NCBI GenBank assembly: GCA_017656425.1
Contig: JACDNV010000004.1
Location: 1 to 64,000, forward strand
Reading direction: 5' to 3'
Length of the DNA: 64,000 bases
Origin: Candidatus Neomarinimicrobiota bacterium
GTDB taxonomy: Bacteria; Fidelibacterota; UBA2242; B5-G15
Shown: in pieces, positions 26,901 through 35,962 of the stretch
Position numbering within the stretch: the first letter of the stretch is position 1
Layout of the letters: every line of letters starts with the position of its first letter
Notes under the pieces: generated by a model
Told to the model about the DNA's origin: nothing
The model's input: only the letters and a program-made list of their open reading frames with translations
Database searches by the model: none
Position numbers and translations under genes: made by a program

Positions 26901-27926
26901 TTAAAGACATTCCTCTTTAAATATCTTTTTCAAAAAATTAGTAAACCCATCGCTATAATTGATATAACCACTACTGTCTATCCACATCGCATATACATCA
27001 TCAAAATTTTTTAAAATTTCCCTTCCTTTTTCATATCCTGCTACGAAGAGCGCAGTTGCTAATGCATCAGCAAGTTCGGTATTTGGTGCTATAACTGTTA
27101 CTGACTGGCAGTTGGATGAAGGGAGCCCGGTAAATGGATTAAGAAGATGATGATATTTTTTCCCATTGACAATATAATAATTTTCATAATCACCTGAAGT
27201 CGCTACTGATTCACTGGAAAGATTTAAAATCCCAATAATCTCACCAGGTTTTCTCGGGTGTCTTATCCCTACTTTCCATTTTTTACCATCAGCTCTTTTT
27301 ATCAATCCAATATCACCGCCTGCATTTATTATCGCTCCCTTTATGATTGGAAAACTTGAAAGATAGTTTTTAACAGAATCAACAGCGTATCCTTTCGCAA
27401 TCCCGCCAATTGTTATTCTTAGATTATCAAATTTTTTTGAAATTCTATTACCATTCATTAATGAAAGATTATTATATCCAACTATACCGGATAAAACATT
27501 GAGACTATCAATATCTGGTTCTTTTTTTATTTCCTTACCAAAGCTATATTGGTTGAGGTATGTACCTACAGTAATGTCAAAATAACCTAAAGTCTTTTTA
27601 GATATACTTATACTCCTTTTTATCATATTATAAAAATCTTCAGGTAGTTGCATTATCACATTGTTTTTCATCATATTAACATGATAAGAATAACTTTCTT
27701 TATTTCCCTCATAGAATATTCTATCAATACTATCGATAATATTAAACGCATTATTTACGATATTTGAAACGCTATCTTTAAGTTCACTCGAAGGAAATAA
27801 AACTGTAATTTCTATAATTGTACCAATGGAAAAGTGAGTATATTTTTTTAATGAAAATTCACTTATTTTACCACAGGAAAAAAAATAGATGGAAAATATA
27901 AATATTGAAAAGGATTTTTTTATCAT
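26901..27926 (-). CDS. apbE: FAD:protein FMN transferase ApbE (lipoprotein)
   Basis: ApbE transfers FMN from FAD to a threonine of client proteins, including RnfD and RnfG. The 341-residue protein has a lipoprotein signal with lipobox YFFSC (Cys18), so it sits on the periplasmic side where RnfG and RnfD flavinylation occurs. Family marks are the TVGTYLN-type region, GGIAKGYAVDSV, INAGGDIG, the WKVGIRHPR strand and HHLLNPFTGLPSS. It lies 10 bp after the NusG-domain-II gene at the end of the rnf run, so it is very likely the dedicated flavin-loading enzyme of this complex. Confidence 0.95.
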   Translation of the reverse strand: MIKKSFSIFIFSIYFFSCGKISEFSLKKYTHFSIGTIIEITVLFPSSELKDSVSNIVNNAFNIIDSIDRIFYEGNKESYSYHVNMMKNNVIMQLPEDFYNMIKRSISISKKTLGYFDITVGTYLNQYSFGKEIKKEPDIDSLNVLSGIVGYNNLSLMNGNRISKKFDNLRITIGGIAKGYAVDSVKNYLSSFPIIKGAIINAGGDIGLIKRADGKKWKVGIRHPRKPGEIIGILNLSSESVATSGDYENYYIVNGKKYHHLLNPFTGLPSSNCQSVTVIAPNTELADALATALFVAGYEKGREILKNFDDVYAMWIDSSGYINYSDGFTNFLKKIFKEECL

Positions 27927-27936
27927 TAAGAATTAT

Positions 27937-28659
27937 TTACATAGTTATGGCATCAACATTTTTCAGTTTACCAAGCTTTACGTAAAGCCTATTTGGTGCA
28001 CATACAATATCCCCGTATCTCTTTTCCCCCTCATGAATACATAGCTTACTTCTGCAGCAAGAGTTGATCACCTTTATCTTCCTATTTTTTGTTTGAAGAA
28101 CGGATTTGCCAGCGAATCCTGAAATTATTATTTTATCGTAATCCCTCTTTAAATTTATTTTTTCAACGATTTTACCATCTACATATATCTCTGCCACATC
28201 TTTTTCTGTGTTATTAAATGAAAAAAGATTAAATAAACTATTCTTCTTTATTTCAAGGCATATTTTCCATTCCGCTTTAATACATGAACCTCTTAGGACT
28301 TCTGCCAGTCTCTTAATTTCATTCATACCCCTACTTAAAACAGGATCAATTACTCTGTCATCGTGTATAATTGTAAGCCCACCGTTGACCTGTCCGTGTT
28401 TTTCTAAATAATACAAAGCGCTATAACTTTTTATCAAATCATAAAATACAATAACATTACCTTTTTGTTTATATTGGAGTCCAAAATCTTTTGAAATTCC
28501 TTTAGTTAAGTCTATTAAACCTTTCTCAGGATTATCTGTAAAAAGAATAAATGATGTATCATCAAGTTCGTCACCAATTTCTACTTTAGGCAAAATCAAT
28601 GTAGCTCCAAGTAAACCGGCCTCCTTTAAAAATTCTCTTCTTGAAATATTACCCTTCAT
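27937..28659 (-). CDS. Tat-type exported protein with C-terminal NusG domain II
   Basis: The N-terminus has a twin-arginine-like signal (SRREFLKEAGLLGATLILP). The C-terminal 70 or so residues (IIISGFAGKSVLQTKNRKI, SCCRSKLCIH, GDIVCAPNRLYVKLG) match NusG domain II proteins that accompany Rnf and ApbE genes. The middle, about residues 30-160, matches nothing I know and contains LTIIHDDRVIDPVLSRGMNE. I start at ATG 28657-28659 with AGGAG 7 bases upstream; a GTG at 28677 would overlap the previous gene. Placed between rseC-like and apbE, it probably helps assemble the complex or keep it reduced on the periplasmic face. The cysteines could bind metal or relay electrons. Function is inference. Confidence 0.7.
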   Translation of the reverse strand: MKGNISRREFLKEAGLLGATLILPKVEIGDELDDTSFILFTDNPEKGLIDLTKGISKDFGLQYKQKGNVIVFYDLIKSYSALYYLEKHGQVNGGLTIIHDDRVIDPVLSRGMNEIKRLAEVLRGSCIKAEWKICLEIKKNSLFNLFSFNNTEKDVAEIYVDGKIVEKINLKRDYDKIIISGFAGKSVLQTKNRKIKVINSCCRSKLCIHEGEKRYGDIVCAPNRLYVKLGKLKNVDAITM

Positions 28660-28669
28660 CTCCCATCTC

Positions 28670-29122
28670 CTAATCACTTTTTATTACTCTTACAATTTTA
28701 AACATTGTTAAATCTTTTCTCGATATCTTACTAAAGATATACTTTATCAAAAACCCTGATAAAATTACTACAAAAATTCCAACACAAAAAGATATCAGTT
28801 CAGGATACCCATCTGAAATCTTTGTTTTTAATAGTGAATATGAAAGGGATATTGAGCTTATAAAAAACAGTAGGGGTATACCATACTGTATTAAAGATAT
28901 TTTTAAAATATTTTGGCCAACCTTTTCTATCTCAACCAATTCGCCACTACTGATTTGTCCGTCATATTTTATCTTTATCTTCCGTTTTCCATTTCCACCT
29001 ATGTTACATAAAAATCTTCCGGAACAATTATCACATTCACCAGTCTGAACAAGTTCAACAGTCACACTATCACCATTTTTATCAACAATAATTCCCATCT
29101 CCTTATCACTGTCCTGATTCAT
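28670..29122 (-). CDS. rseC: RseC/MucC family membrane protein (SoxR-reducing system type)
   Basis: The 150-residue protein has a short N-terminal beta domain with a cysteine motif (Cys30, Cys33, Cys39: CDNCSGRFLC), then two membrane helices (about 80-100 and 108-130). This is the RseC/MucC layout. Family members accompany Rsx/Rnf complexes and help reduce SoxR in enterics. Here it overlaps rnfB by 4 bp (29119-29122) and is followed by the NusG-domain-II gene, so it is an integral part of the rnf transcript and probably an assembly or electron-relay accessory. Confidence 0.88.
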   Translation of the reverse strand: MNQDSDKEMGIIVDKNGDSVTVELVQTGECDNCSGRFLCNIGGNGKRKIKIKYDGQISSGELVEIEKVGQNILKISLIQYGIPLLFFISSISLSYSLLKTKISDGYPELISFCVGIFVVILSGFLIKYIFSKISRKDLTMFKIVRVIKSD

Positions 29123-29940
29123 TTTTCCTTCTCCGGATCACCAACTATTACAATACATTTTGTCGGGCATTTATCCGTTGGTAATATAGGTTCCTTTGTG
29201 TATTTTTCATAGTCAACAACTGCCAGATTATCAATAACTTTAAAGCCTTCACCTCCAGTTGCTCTTTCACATATACCGCAGGAAATGCAGGCAGCGGAAC
29301 ACACACTCCTTGCAAGTCTCGGATTATCTCTATTTTTGCATAAAACAAAAACATTTCTGTTAATAGGATGGAGTTCAATAATATTTCTAGGACAGGCTTC
29401 AACACACTTTCCACAACCGGTGCATTTATCACGATCTACAACAGGAATACCGTCAGGACTCATATATATCGCATCAAATGGGCATACATCAACACAATCT
29501 CCAAAACCTATACATCCCCAATTACATGCCCTTTCTCCACCACCTACAAGATGAGCTGCAAGACAGGATTCCACTCCAATATATTCAGCTTTCTTTTTCT
29601 GGTTTTTTCTATCACCTCTACATAACACAACAGCTACATTTCTAACCTTCTCTTTTACCTCAAGTCCAAGTAGTTTTGATATTTTCTCAATACTTTCACT
29701 ATTAGCGACTGGACAACTGCTGGGCTCCATATCACCCTTCAGAATAGCCTCCGCCATCGCAGCACATCCAGCAAATCCACATGCTCCACAGTTTGACCCT
29801 GGAAGTAAATCAATAATTTCTATAAGTCTTGGATCTTCTTCAACTGACAATTTTTTACTGGCAATAGATAATCCGACAGAAAATAACGCACCCAATGCCC
29901 CCATTGTTAATATTGCATATAGTATAGTTATAACTGTCAT
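29119..29940 (-). CDS. rnfB: Rnf complex subunit B (iron-sulfur protein)
   Basis: RnfB takes electrons from ferredoxin into the Rnf ion pump. The 273 residues hold an N-terminal membrane anchor (5-27) and a Cys motif CGACGFAGC with a further Cys (51, 54, 59, 76) for a 4Fe-4S cluster. Then follow ferredoxin-type motifs CIGFGDCVDVCP and CTGCGKCVEACP, and a third set CSAACISCGIC near the C-terminus. The number of clusters is high, as in anaerobic-type RnfB. AGAGG precedes the ATG. It lies 10 bp after rnfA and overlaps rseC by 4 bp. Confidence 0.97.
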   Translation of the reverse strand: MTVITILYAILTMGALGALFSVGLSIASKKLSVEEDPRLIEIIDLLPGSNCGACGFAGCAAMAEAILKGDMEPSSCPVANSESIEKISKLLGLEVKEKVRNVAVVLCRGDRKNQKKKAEYIGVESCLAAHLVGGGERACNWGCIGFGDCVDVCPFDAIYMSPDGIPVVDRDKCTGCGKCVEACPRNIIELHPINRNVFVLCKNRDNPRLARSVCSAACISCGICERATGGEGFKVIDNLAVVDYEKYTKEPILPTDKCPTKCIVIVGDPEKEK

Positions 29941-29950
29941 ATCAACCTCT

Positions 29951-30523
29951 TTAAATCAATCCTGCAAATCCCATGAAGGCCAAAGCAAGGCAACCAGCTG
30001 TTATCATTGTGATACCAGCGCCTTTGAATGGCTCCGGTACATCAGCAATATCGAGCTGCTCACGAATCCCAGCCATTATAGAGATAGCAAGGGTAAAGCC
30101 AGCTCCCGCTCCAAAACCAAATACAATACTTTCAATAAAATTATATTCCTTTAAAACCATAAAAAGCGCCAATCCGAGTATTGCGCAGTTTGTAGTAATT
30201 AGTGGCAGATATATTCCAAGGGCATCATAAAGGGGTTTACTAACTTTCCGTACAAACATCTCAACCAATTGTACTAGACTGGCAATTACAAGAATAAATG
30301 AGACAATCTGTAGAAATTCTAGATTCAAAGGAATCAACACAAGATAATAAATCAGCCACGTTACCGTAGCAGTCATTGTCATGACGAATGTTGTAGCAAG
30401 CCCCATACTAACCGCAGGTCCTAGCTTTTTCGAAACACCCACAAAGGGGCATAACCCAAGAAAGTATGTTAATACATAATTATTAACAACTGCAGCAGAT
30501 ATAAATACCAGTAATAAATTCAT
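29951..30523 (-). CDS. rnfA: Rnf complex subunit A
   Basis: The 190-residue, six-helix membrane protein begins VNNYVLTYFLGLCPFVGVSKKLG, the conserved RnfA/NqrE start with its buried cysteine, and has the second half-repeat TTNCAILGLALFMV. RnfA and RnfE form an antiparallel pair around a membrane 2Fe-2S cluster that carries electrons across the bilayer. It lies 14 bp after rnfE and 10 bp before rnfB in the order C-D-G-E-A-B, as in clostridial-type clusters. Confidence 0.97.
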   Translation of the reverse strand: MNLLLVFISAAVVNNYVLTYFLGLCPFVGVSKKLGPAVSMGLATTFVMTMTATVTWLIYYLVLIPLNLEFLQIVSFILVIASLVQLVEMFVRKVSKPLYDALGIYLPLITTNCAILGLALFMVLKEYNFIESIVFGFGAGAGFTLAISIMAGIREQLDIADVPEPFKGAGITMITAGCLALAFMGFAGLI

Positions 30524-30537
30524 AGATTACCTCAACA

Positions 30538-31158
30538 TCATTTTTTCTCTAATCCTATCTTCTTATTTATCCAGTTTGCAAATCCAATCATTAAGCCCAA
30601 AGTCAAAAATGCTCCTGGCGGCAAGATCATAACAAGCCAGGTATCGAAGCTCTCTGGCATTACCTGGATGGAAAAAATTGTCCCTGATCCCAATAGCTCT
30701 CTTACTATACCAAGCACCGTTAGTGTAAGTGTAAAACCTATACTCATTCCCAACGCATCAGCTATCGCCATGTGTACAGGATTTTTCGATGAAAAAGCTT
30801 CCTGCCTACCAAGAATAATGCAGTTTACAACTATCAATGGAACATATGGACCAAGAGCTTTACTTATCAGTGGGAAAAAGGCAGCCATTGTCCTGTCGGC
30901 AACAGTAACAAATGTGGCAATAATAACAATGAATGTAGGAATTCTTACCTGTCTTGGTATAACCTTCCTGATTAGCGAAACCAGAATGCTGGACATTGTA
31001 AGTGTGAATATAACAGCAATCCCCATTGATAATCCATTTATAGCTGAATTGGTAACAGCGAGCGTCGGGCATAATCCAAGAAGCATTCTTAATACGGGAT
31101 TATCCCTCCATAAACCTTTTAAAAATTCGTATAAAATTGAGCTCTTCCTCGTTGCCAT
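30538..31158 (-). CDS. rnfE: Rnf complex subunit E
   Basis: The 206-residue membrane protein is the RnfA paralogue RnfE: NPVLRMLLGLCPTLAVTNSA carries the first conserved cysteine and PLIVVNCIILGRQEAFSSKN the second. These ligate the 2Fe-2S cluster shared with RnfA. Six helices are evident. It starts 3 bp after the rnfG stop, so translation is coupled. The protein is of ordinary length. Confidence 0.97.
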   Translation of the reverse strand: MATRKSSILYEFLKGLWRDNPVLRMLLGLCPTLAVTNSAINGLSMGIAVIFTLTMSSILVSLIRKVIPRQVRIPTFIVIIATFVTVADRTMAAFFPLISKALGPYVPLIVVNCIILGRQEAFSSKNPVHMAIADALGMSIGFTLTLTVLGIVRELLGSGTIFSIQVMPESFDTWLVMILPPGAFLTLGLMIGFANWINKKIGLEKK

Positions 31159-31161
31159 TTT

Positions 31162-31749
31162 TTACTCCTGATTCTCCAGAAATATTTTTCTGCTTTGACT
31201 AATTGTATTATTTAAAATCTTAACAACTGACCTAGAAGAAATTGTTGCACCTGTTATTGCCTGAATCTGATTTGGCTCTGTCGGTTTCTGATTTTTTACC
31301 CATGTTATCTGCGGTAATACCTTCAAACCTTTAAACTGATCCGAAAACCAATTCCTATCATTTGGCTTAGATGGATCGTTTACTATTTTTGTCCCCAATC
31401 CTGGCGTCTCTACCTGTTCAAGTATTTTTATTGCAAGTATTTTTTCCATATTCAAATCCATACCCACAAGTATAGATATTTTCCCTTGAAATCCATTTCC
31501 TTCTGCTAAAAAAGCAATCCCCAACTTTTTATTATCCTTTGAATAACCGACATAAAAAGTCATCCCACTCTTTTCTACTTCCTCATATCTTACAGCGCCC
31601 GGAATAACTTCGAATATAGCTTTTCTCTGCTCAGACTGACGATATTTCTGTATTTTTGGATATGTATAAAAATTATATATTGATAAAATTGCTCCGCTTA
31701 AAATAGCAGTAACTGATAATACTATAATCATCTTAGCAGTTGTATTCAT
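31162..31749 (-). CDS. rnfG: Rnf complex subunit G (covalent FMN)
   Basis: RnfG has one N-terminal membrane helix (8-28) and a periplasmic FMN-binding domain of 195 residues in total. The flavinylation motif ITGATISS is present, with Thr169 as the likely FMN attachment site, and the ETPGLG segment (114-119) is conserved. ApbE at the end of this gene run would attach the flavin. It overlaps rnfD by 4 bp (31746-31749). Confidence 0.96.
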   Translation of the reverse strand: MNTTAKMIIVLSVTAILSGAILSIYNFYTYPKIQKYRQSEQRKAIFEVIPGAVRYEEVEKSGMTFYVGYSKDNKKLGIAFLAEGNGFQGKISILVGMDLNMEKILAIKILEQVETPGLGTKIVNDPSKPNDRNWFSDQFKGLKVLPQITWVKNQKPTEPNQIQAITGATISSRSVVKILNNTISQSRKIFLENQE

Positions 31750-32768
31750 TTTCTCTCCCCAAATATCCTAGGTCTGGTATATCTATTTATTAATGGAGTA
31801 ACAGAGTTCATCAGAAGAATTGAATACATTACTCCCTCAGGCAAACCACCAAATAGTCTTATAATAATAAGGATAACACCAGCTCCTATTCCAAAAATCC
31901 AGGAACCCAAAGGGGTAATAGGAGAAGTGACCATATCCGTTGCCATAAAAAACGCTCCCAACATCAAACCACCCGATAATAGATGAAATAATGGATCTGG
32001 ATACTGCTGTGGATTTATAAGCCAGAACAAGCCCCCAAAAACTGCAACTGTTCCTAGGTAACTAACCGGAATTCTCCAATCTGCGTATTTGAGGAAAAGT
32101 ATAACCAACCCCCCGATAATAATCGCTATGGCACTGGTCTCCCCAATACAACCACCTACATTACCCCATAACAAATCAATATACGGCGTTAATGTCTTTT
32201 CAAATTTAAATGAACCTAGTGGAGTTGCAGCTGTAATAGCATCGACAGCATTTGAGGTCGCCTGAGAAACTTTATGGGCATTCATCCAGCTCTTTTGCTG
32301 AAGTATAGTTGGTGTCCATGTTGTCATTTTTACGGGAAATGACGCCTGCAGAAAAGCACGACCAATCAAAGCAGGATTAAAAATATTATATCCAAGTCCA
32401 CCAAAAACCTGTTTCCCAATTCCAATTGCAAATATTCCACCTATAATAACAGCGTAAAATGGTATTGCAGGAGGAAGCACCAAAGCTAGCAAAAGTCCTG
32501 TGATAACAGCGCTGCCGTCATAAACGGTTACCCTTTGTTTCCTCAATAGTTGTATTATAGCTTCAGTCGTTGCAGTCGCTAAAATCGAAACAAGCATGAC
32601 CCAGAGCGCCCTCAAACCAAAAAAGTAAATACCCATCGCAGATGCCGGAATCAACGTTATAACAACTGTCCACATTATCTTTGGTACACTTTCACCAGAT
32701 TTTTGGTGTGGTGATGGAGAAAGAAAAAGCAGTTTTTCCTCAAGTCTGTTTTTCTTGTTCTTATCCAT
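31746..32768 (-). CDS. rnfD: Rnf complex subunit D (covalent FMN)
   Basis: The 340-residue protein has about nine or ten membrane helices of the RnfD/NqrB fold, including VYDGSAVITGLLLALVLPP, GGLGYNIFNPALIGRAFL and the FMATDMVTSPITPLG region. The covalent FMN site is probably Thr182 in ITAATPLGSF. RnfD forms part of the ion channel of the pump. Whether it moves sodium or protons cannot be decided here. Gap to rnfC is 5 bp. Confidence 0.96.
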   Translation of the reverse strand: MDKNKKNRLEEKLLFLSPSPHQKSGESVPKIMWTVVITLIPASAMGIYFFGLRALWVMLVSILATATTEAIIQLLRKQRVTVYDGSAVITGLLLALVLPPAIPFYAVIIGGIFAIGIGKQVFGGLGYNIFNPALIGRAFLQASFPVKMTTWTPTILQQKSWMNAHKVSQATSNAVDAITAATPLGSFKFEKTLTPYIDLLWGNVGGCIGETSAIAIIIGGLVILFLKYADWRIPVSYLGTVAVFGGLFWLINPQQYPDPLFHLLSGGLMLGAFFMATDMVTSPITPLGSWIFGIGAGVILIIIRLFGGLPEGVMYSILLMNSVTPLINRYTRPRIFGERK

Positions 32769-32773
32769 CTGAT

Positions 32774-34093
32774 TTACTCTTTCTTATTTAGTCTATTGAC
32801 CATAAACTTTCCAATTTTAATATATTGAACCAAAGGAATATGGGATGGACATACATAGCTGCATGAACCACATTCAATACAGTTTAATATCCCATAATCG
32901 TTCGCTTCCTTATAAAGAGCCTTCTTAGAAAAATGAGCAATTCTTGTAGGGATTAGAAACATAGGACATACGCTGACACAGTTTCCACACTGAATGCAGG
33001 GGTAAACCTTTTCAACAAATCCCTTATCATCCTTTAAGCATAAAATACCACTTGTACCCTTTATTATTGGTACATCAAGACTTCCAAGTGCAATCCCCAT
33101 CATAGGACCACCCATTATAACTTTTATTTTATTCCCTGTAAGTCCACCGCAGTATTCTATAACATCTTTCACTAGTGTACCTATTGGTATTAAAAGGTTT
33201 TTGGGCTCTTTTATTCCATCACCTGTAATAGTCACAACTCTCTCGATAAGTGGTTTCCCATACACTACAGCGTCATGAATTGCAGCAACAGTACCAACAT
33301 TATTCACAATAACACCTACATCCATCGGTAATCCGCCTGCTGGGACTTCCCTATTCAGGATGGCTTTTATCAGCATCTTTTCGGCACCTTGCGGATACTT
33401 TGTTTTTAAAACAGATACTTCAATATTATCATAGTCCTTTATATAACCGTTTATAATCTGAATTGCCTCAAGTTTATTATTTTCTATTCCAATATAGGAC
33501 TTCCGGATACCAAGAGCTTTCATGATTATCTGTATGCCTTTGATAATTTTCTCCGGGAATTCAATCATCATCCTGTAATCAGTTGTAAGATAGGGTTCGC
33601 ATTCACAGCCGTTTAATATAAAGGTATCAATCTTTTTATTTCTTGTAGGACTGAGTTTGACATGCGTTGGAAAAGCTGCACCGCCAAGTCCAACTATACC
33701 AGCTTTCTCTATTATCGATACTATATCATCACCAGAGAGTTTATCCAAATCTCTTTTTTCTTCAATAACTTTTGATTCACCTTCTTCAGTTGCAACTATA
33801 TGAACCATTTTATCAGAATAACCAAGAGGATGAAGAAAAGTATCCACTGTTTTCACTTTTCCCGTTATGCTTGCATGTATATAGCCTGAAATAAAACCAG
33901 ATGACTCCCCTATCACCTGTCCCTTTTTGACATCCATTCCTTTTTCTACTATAGGTTTAGCCGGACTACCAACATGTTGAAACAACGGGATAAATACTTC
34001 CCTCGGTGTTGGAAATCTCTCAATTTTTTTATGTTCCGTTAACTCTTTAAATTCCTTAGGATGCACACCTTTCCTGAAAGTCAGTAATTTCAT
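32774..34093 (-). CDS. rnfC: Rnf complex subunit C (NADH-binding)
   Basis: RnfC carries the NADH/FMN site and two 4Fe-4S clusters. The 439 residues include the biotin-lipoyl-like N-terminal domain (GMDVKKGQVIGE), the flavin/NADH region GLGGAAFPTHVK with CECEP-type NGCECEPYLTTD, and the ferredoxin motifs CIQCGNCVSVCP and CIECGSCSYVCP near the C-terminus. It heads the minus-strand run rnfC-D-G-E-A-B, rseC-like, NusG-II, apbE. A GGGGG ribosome binding site lies upstream. The complex couples ferredoxin:NAD electron flow to ion transport, which fits an anaerobic fermenter. Confidence 0.97.
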   Translation of the reverse strand: MKLLTFRKGVHPKEFKELTEHKKIERFPTPREVFIPLFQHVGSPAKPIVEKGMDVKKGQVIGESSGFISGYIHASITGKVKTVDTFLHPLGYSDKMVHIVATEEGESKVIEEKRDLDKLSGDDIVSIIEKAGIVGLGGAAFPTHVKLSPTRNKKIDTFILNGCECEPYLTTDYRMMIEFPEKIIKGIQIIMKALGIRKSYIGIENNKLEAIQIINGYIKDYDNIEVSVLKTKYPQGAEKMLIKAILNREVPAGGLPMDVGVIVNNVGTVAAIHDAVVYGKPLIERVVTITGDGIKEPKNLLIPIGTLVKDVIEYCGGLTGNKIKVIMGGPMMGIALGSLDVPIIKGTSGILCLKDDKGFVEKVYPCIQCGNCVSVCPMFLIPTRIAHFSKKALYKEANDYGILNCIECGSCSYVCPSHIPLVQYIKIGKFMVNRLNKKE

Positions 34094-34227
34094 CTAAAAC
34101 ATTCCCCCTAAAATAACTTGTATTATTTTGCAAAATTAATACCATAAAATCTCTCGACATAAAATTTTAAAAACATTCTATAAATTAAAAAAGAAATTCT
34201 ATTTCATTAGAATTACGAAATCAAACT

Positions 34228-35961
34228 TTAATCAATAAACCACCACTTGACACCATATGTGTAAAGCCTATTTCTATATGGCATTAATGGAAGCGCTGAG
34301 AAAAGTCGTCCATTAAGATTATAAGTTGCATAATAAATGTAAAATGAGCTGACTTTAGCACCTATCTCTCCTGATATATATAATTTATCATTATTAAATA
34401 CATCAAAGTTTATAATGCCAATTGAATTTGTCTCTTCAAACCAGGCTACATGATCATATCCCTTTAAATACCAAACTCCACCTGAAAAATATATTTTTAA
34501 ATTCCCCTTAAATAGATAAAAATACCCATTTATTGAACTATTAGCATAAAAAGATAAAAATCTATCACTTTTATTTTTAACGGGTATAATAACCTTATTG
34601 GATAATTTTACATAATTTTCGAATTTAAAATCAAACTGTAACCGCAGGAAAAATTCGTTAATAGAAATTTCATTAAATCCTACATATCCAATATTAGGCT
34701 TGTTTTTAAAGGGTAGATAGAAGTCAGCCGAAACAAATTTTAAACCGGCATAAGAGGCAAAATATTTACTATTAAAGTTCAATTCCAGTCCCCTATCTAG
34801 AACTGAAAATCCTTTCGTCAAATCGTAATTACTTAAAGTATCCTTCATTACCTCGTATATAAGTGGATAGAAATAAAAATCCCTTGATAAGTTAAGCTTC
34901 ATTTTAAGATATTTTGACAAATTCAAACTGATATAAGAATTTATCACTGCATTTGTATTTACTAAACCTCCCCTGATAAAAAATTCAAAATACTTTGTAT
35001 TCTTCCAGGTCTGGATGCTTTGTCTTATTTCATATCTTCCATATTTACCTTCGCTAAAGAATGTATAATTCATCGCATTAATATTAATTTTCATATCCTG
35101 TTTAAAAATTCTGAAATTACGATTGTATAATATCTGATACTGACTCGATTCGCCATCCATTTTTATATCACCCAGCCTCCGCCGGTATATATTTGCACTT
35201 GTTAATAATCCTATTTTATATCCATTAATCGAATCGGGATTCTCAAGAGAAACATATCCACCAACTCTATAATTTTTATCACTCCCTGCAAAATCATAAT
35301 AAGCCGTAGACATATTATACTCTGATACACCAGGCATATATTTATTATAAAATATGCTGGACCTCAAAATCAAACCCTTCGGATAGAATTCTGTGATGAG
35401 CCTGTAATTTTGATTTAAACTCTCTCCTATAGATCTACCATATTTAGAACCATATAAATTATACCTGCCATCATAAGAAATGTTGGAAAATTCAAATCCC
35501 CATATTCCTTTTTCATAGTAGCTTCCACTTGCAAATCCATATACATTTAGAAAAGAATAATCCCCTTTTGTGTAGCCAAATCCCGTGATAGGTGTTGTCA
35601 AATAACCATTATAACCTGCTGATAATGTATTAAAATTTATCTTATTGATATAAAATCTTGACTTTCTCCATAGGTTTGGTATATCGCTAAACAAAGGATC
35701 TATTTCTATGAAACCATCCCTCTTATCCATAAAGGTATAATCTGGAAGGTTATAATATATATTTGCATTTTTAATTCCCCAGTCATCGTAATCAATTGAA
35801 ATAACATCGCTTGTGTTTTCTATCAAATCTGAAATTTTCATTGGAAATAGTGATGTATCAATACAGAACGATACATGTGAAGAATCGATCATTGAGTAAA
35901 TAGGTTGGTATATCATTAAAAATACAAATAATACAAATACTGTTATTTTCAACATTCCCAT
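34228..35961 (-). CDS. Putative outer-membrane beta-barrel protein coupled to an ECF S-component
   Basis: From ATG 35959-35961 a signal peptide (MLKITVFVLFVFLMIYQ, cleaved near IYS) leads to about 550 residues of alternating aromatic strands (DFFYPLIYEVM, GLKFVSADFYLPF and so on), ending in Trp-Trp-Phe-Ile-Asp. This is a barrel-like outer-membrane protein. A short N-terminal region (SDIPNLWRKSRFYINKINFNTLSAGYNGY) resembles a reduced plug, as in TonB-dependent or long-chain-solute channels, but no TonB box is certain. It starts 1 bp after the S-component stop, so the two are translated together and probably move the same solute across the two membranes. The family is unrecognised. Confidence 0.65.
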   Translation of the reverse strand: MGMLKITVFVLFVFLMIYQPIYSMIDSSHVSFCIDTSLFPMKISDLIENTSDVISIDYDDWGIKNANIYYNLPDYTFMDKRDGFIEIDPLFSDIPNLWRKSRFYINKINFNTLSAGYNGYLTTPITGFGYTKGDYSFLNVYGFASGSYYEKGIWGFEFSNISYDGRYNLYGSKYGRSIGESLNQNYRLITEFYPKGLILRSSIFYNKYMPGVSEYNMSTAYYDFAGSDKNYRVGGYVSLENPDSINGYKIGLLTSANIYRRRLGDIKMDGESSQYQILYNRNFRIFKQDMKININAMNYTFFSEGKYGRYEIRQSIQTWKNTKYFEFFIRGGLVNTNAVINSYISLNLSKYLKMKLNLSRDFYFYPLIYEVMKDTLSNYDLTKGFSVLDRGLELNFNSKYFASYAGLKFVSADFYLPFKNKPNIGYVGFNEISINEFFLRLQFDFKFENYVKLSNKVIIPVKNKSDRFLSFYANSSINGYFYLFKGNLKIYFSGGVWYLKGYDHVAWFEETNSIGIINFDVFNNDKLYISGEIGAKVSSFYIYYATYNLNGRLFSALPLMPYRNRLYTYGVKWWFID

Positions 35962-35962
35962 T

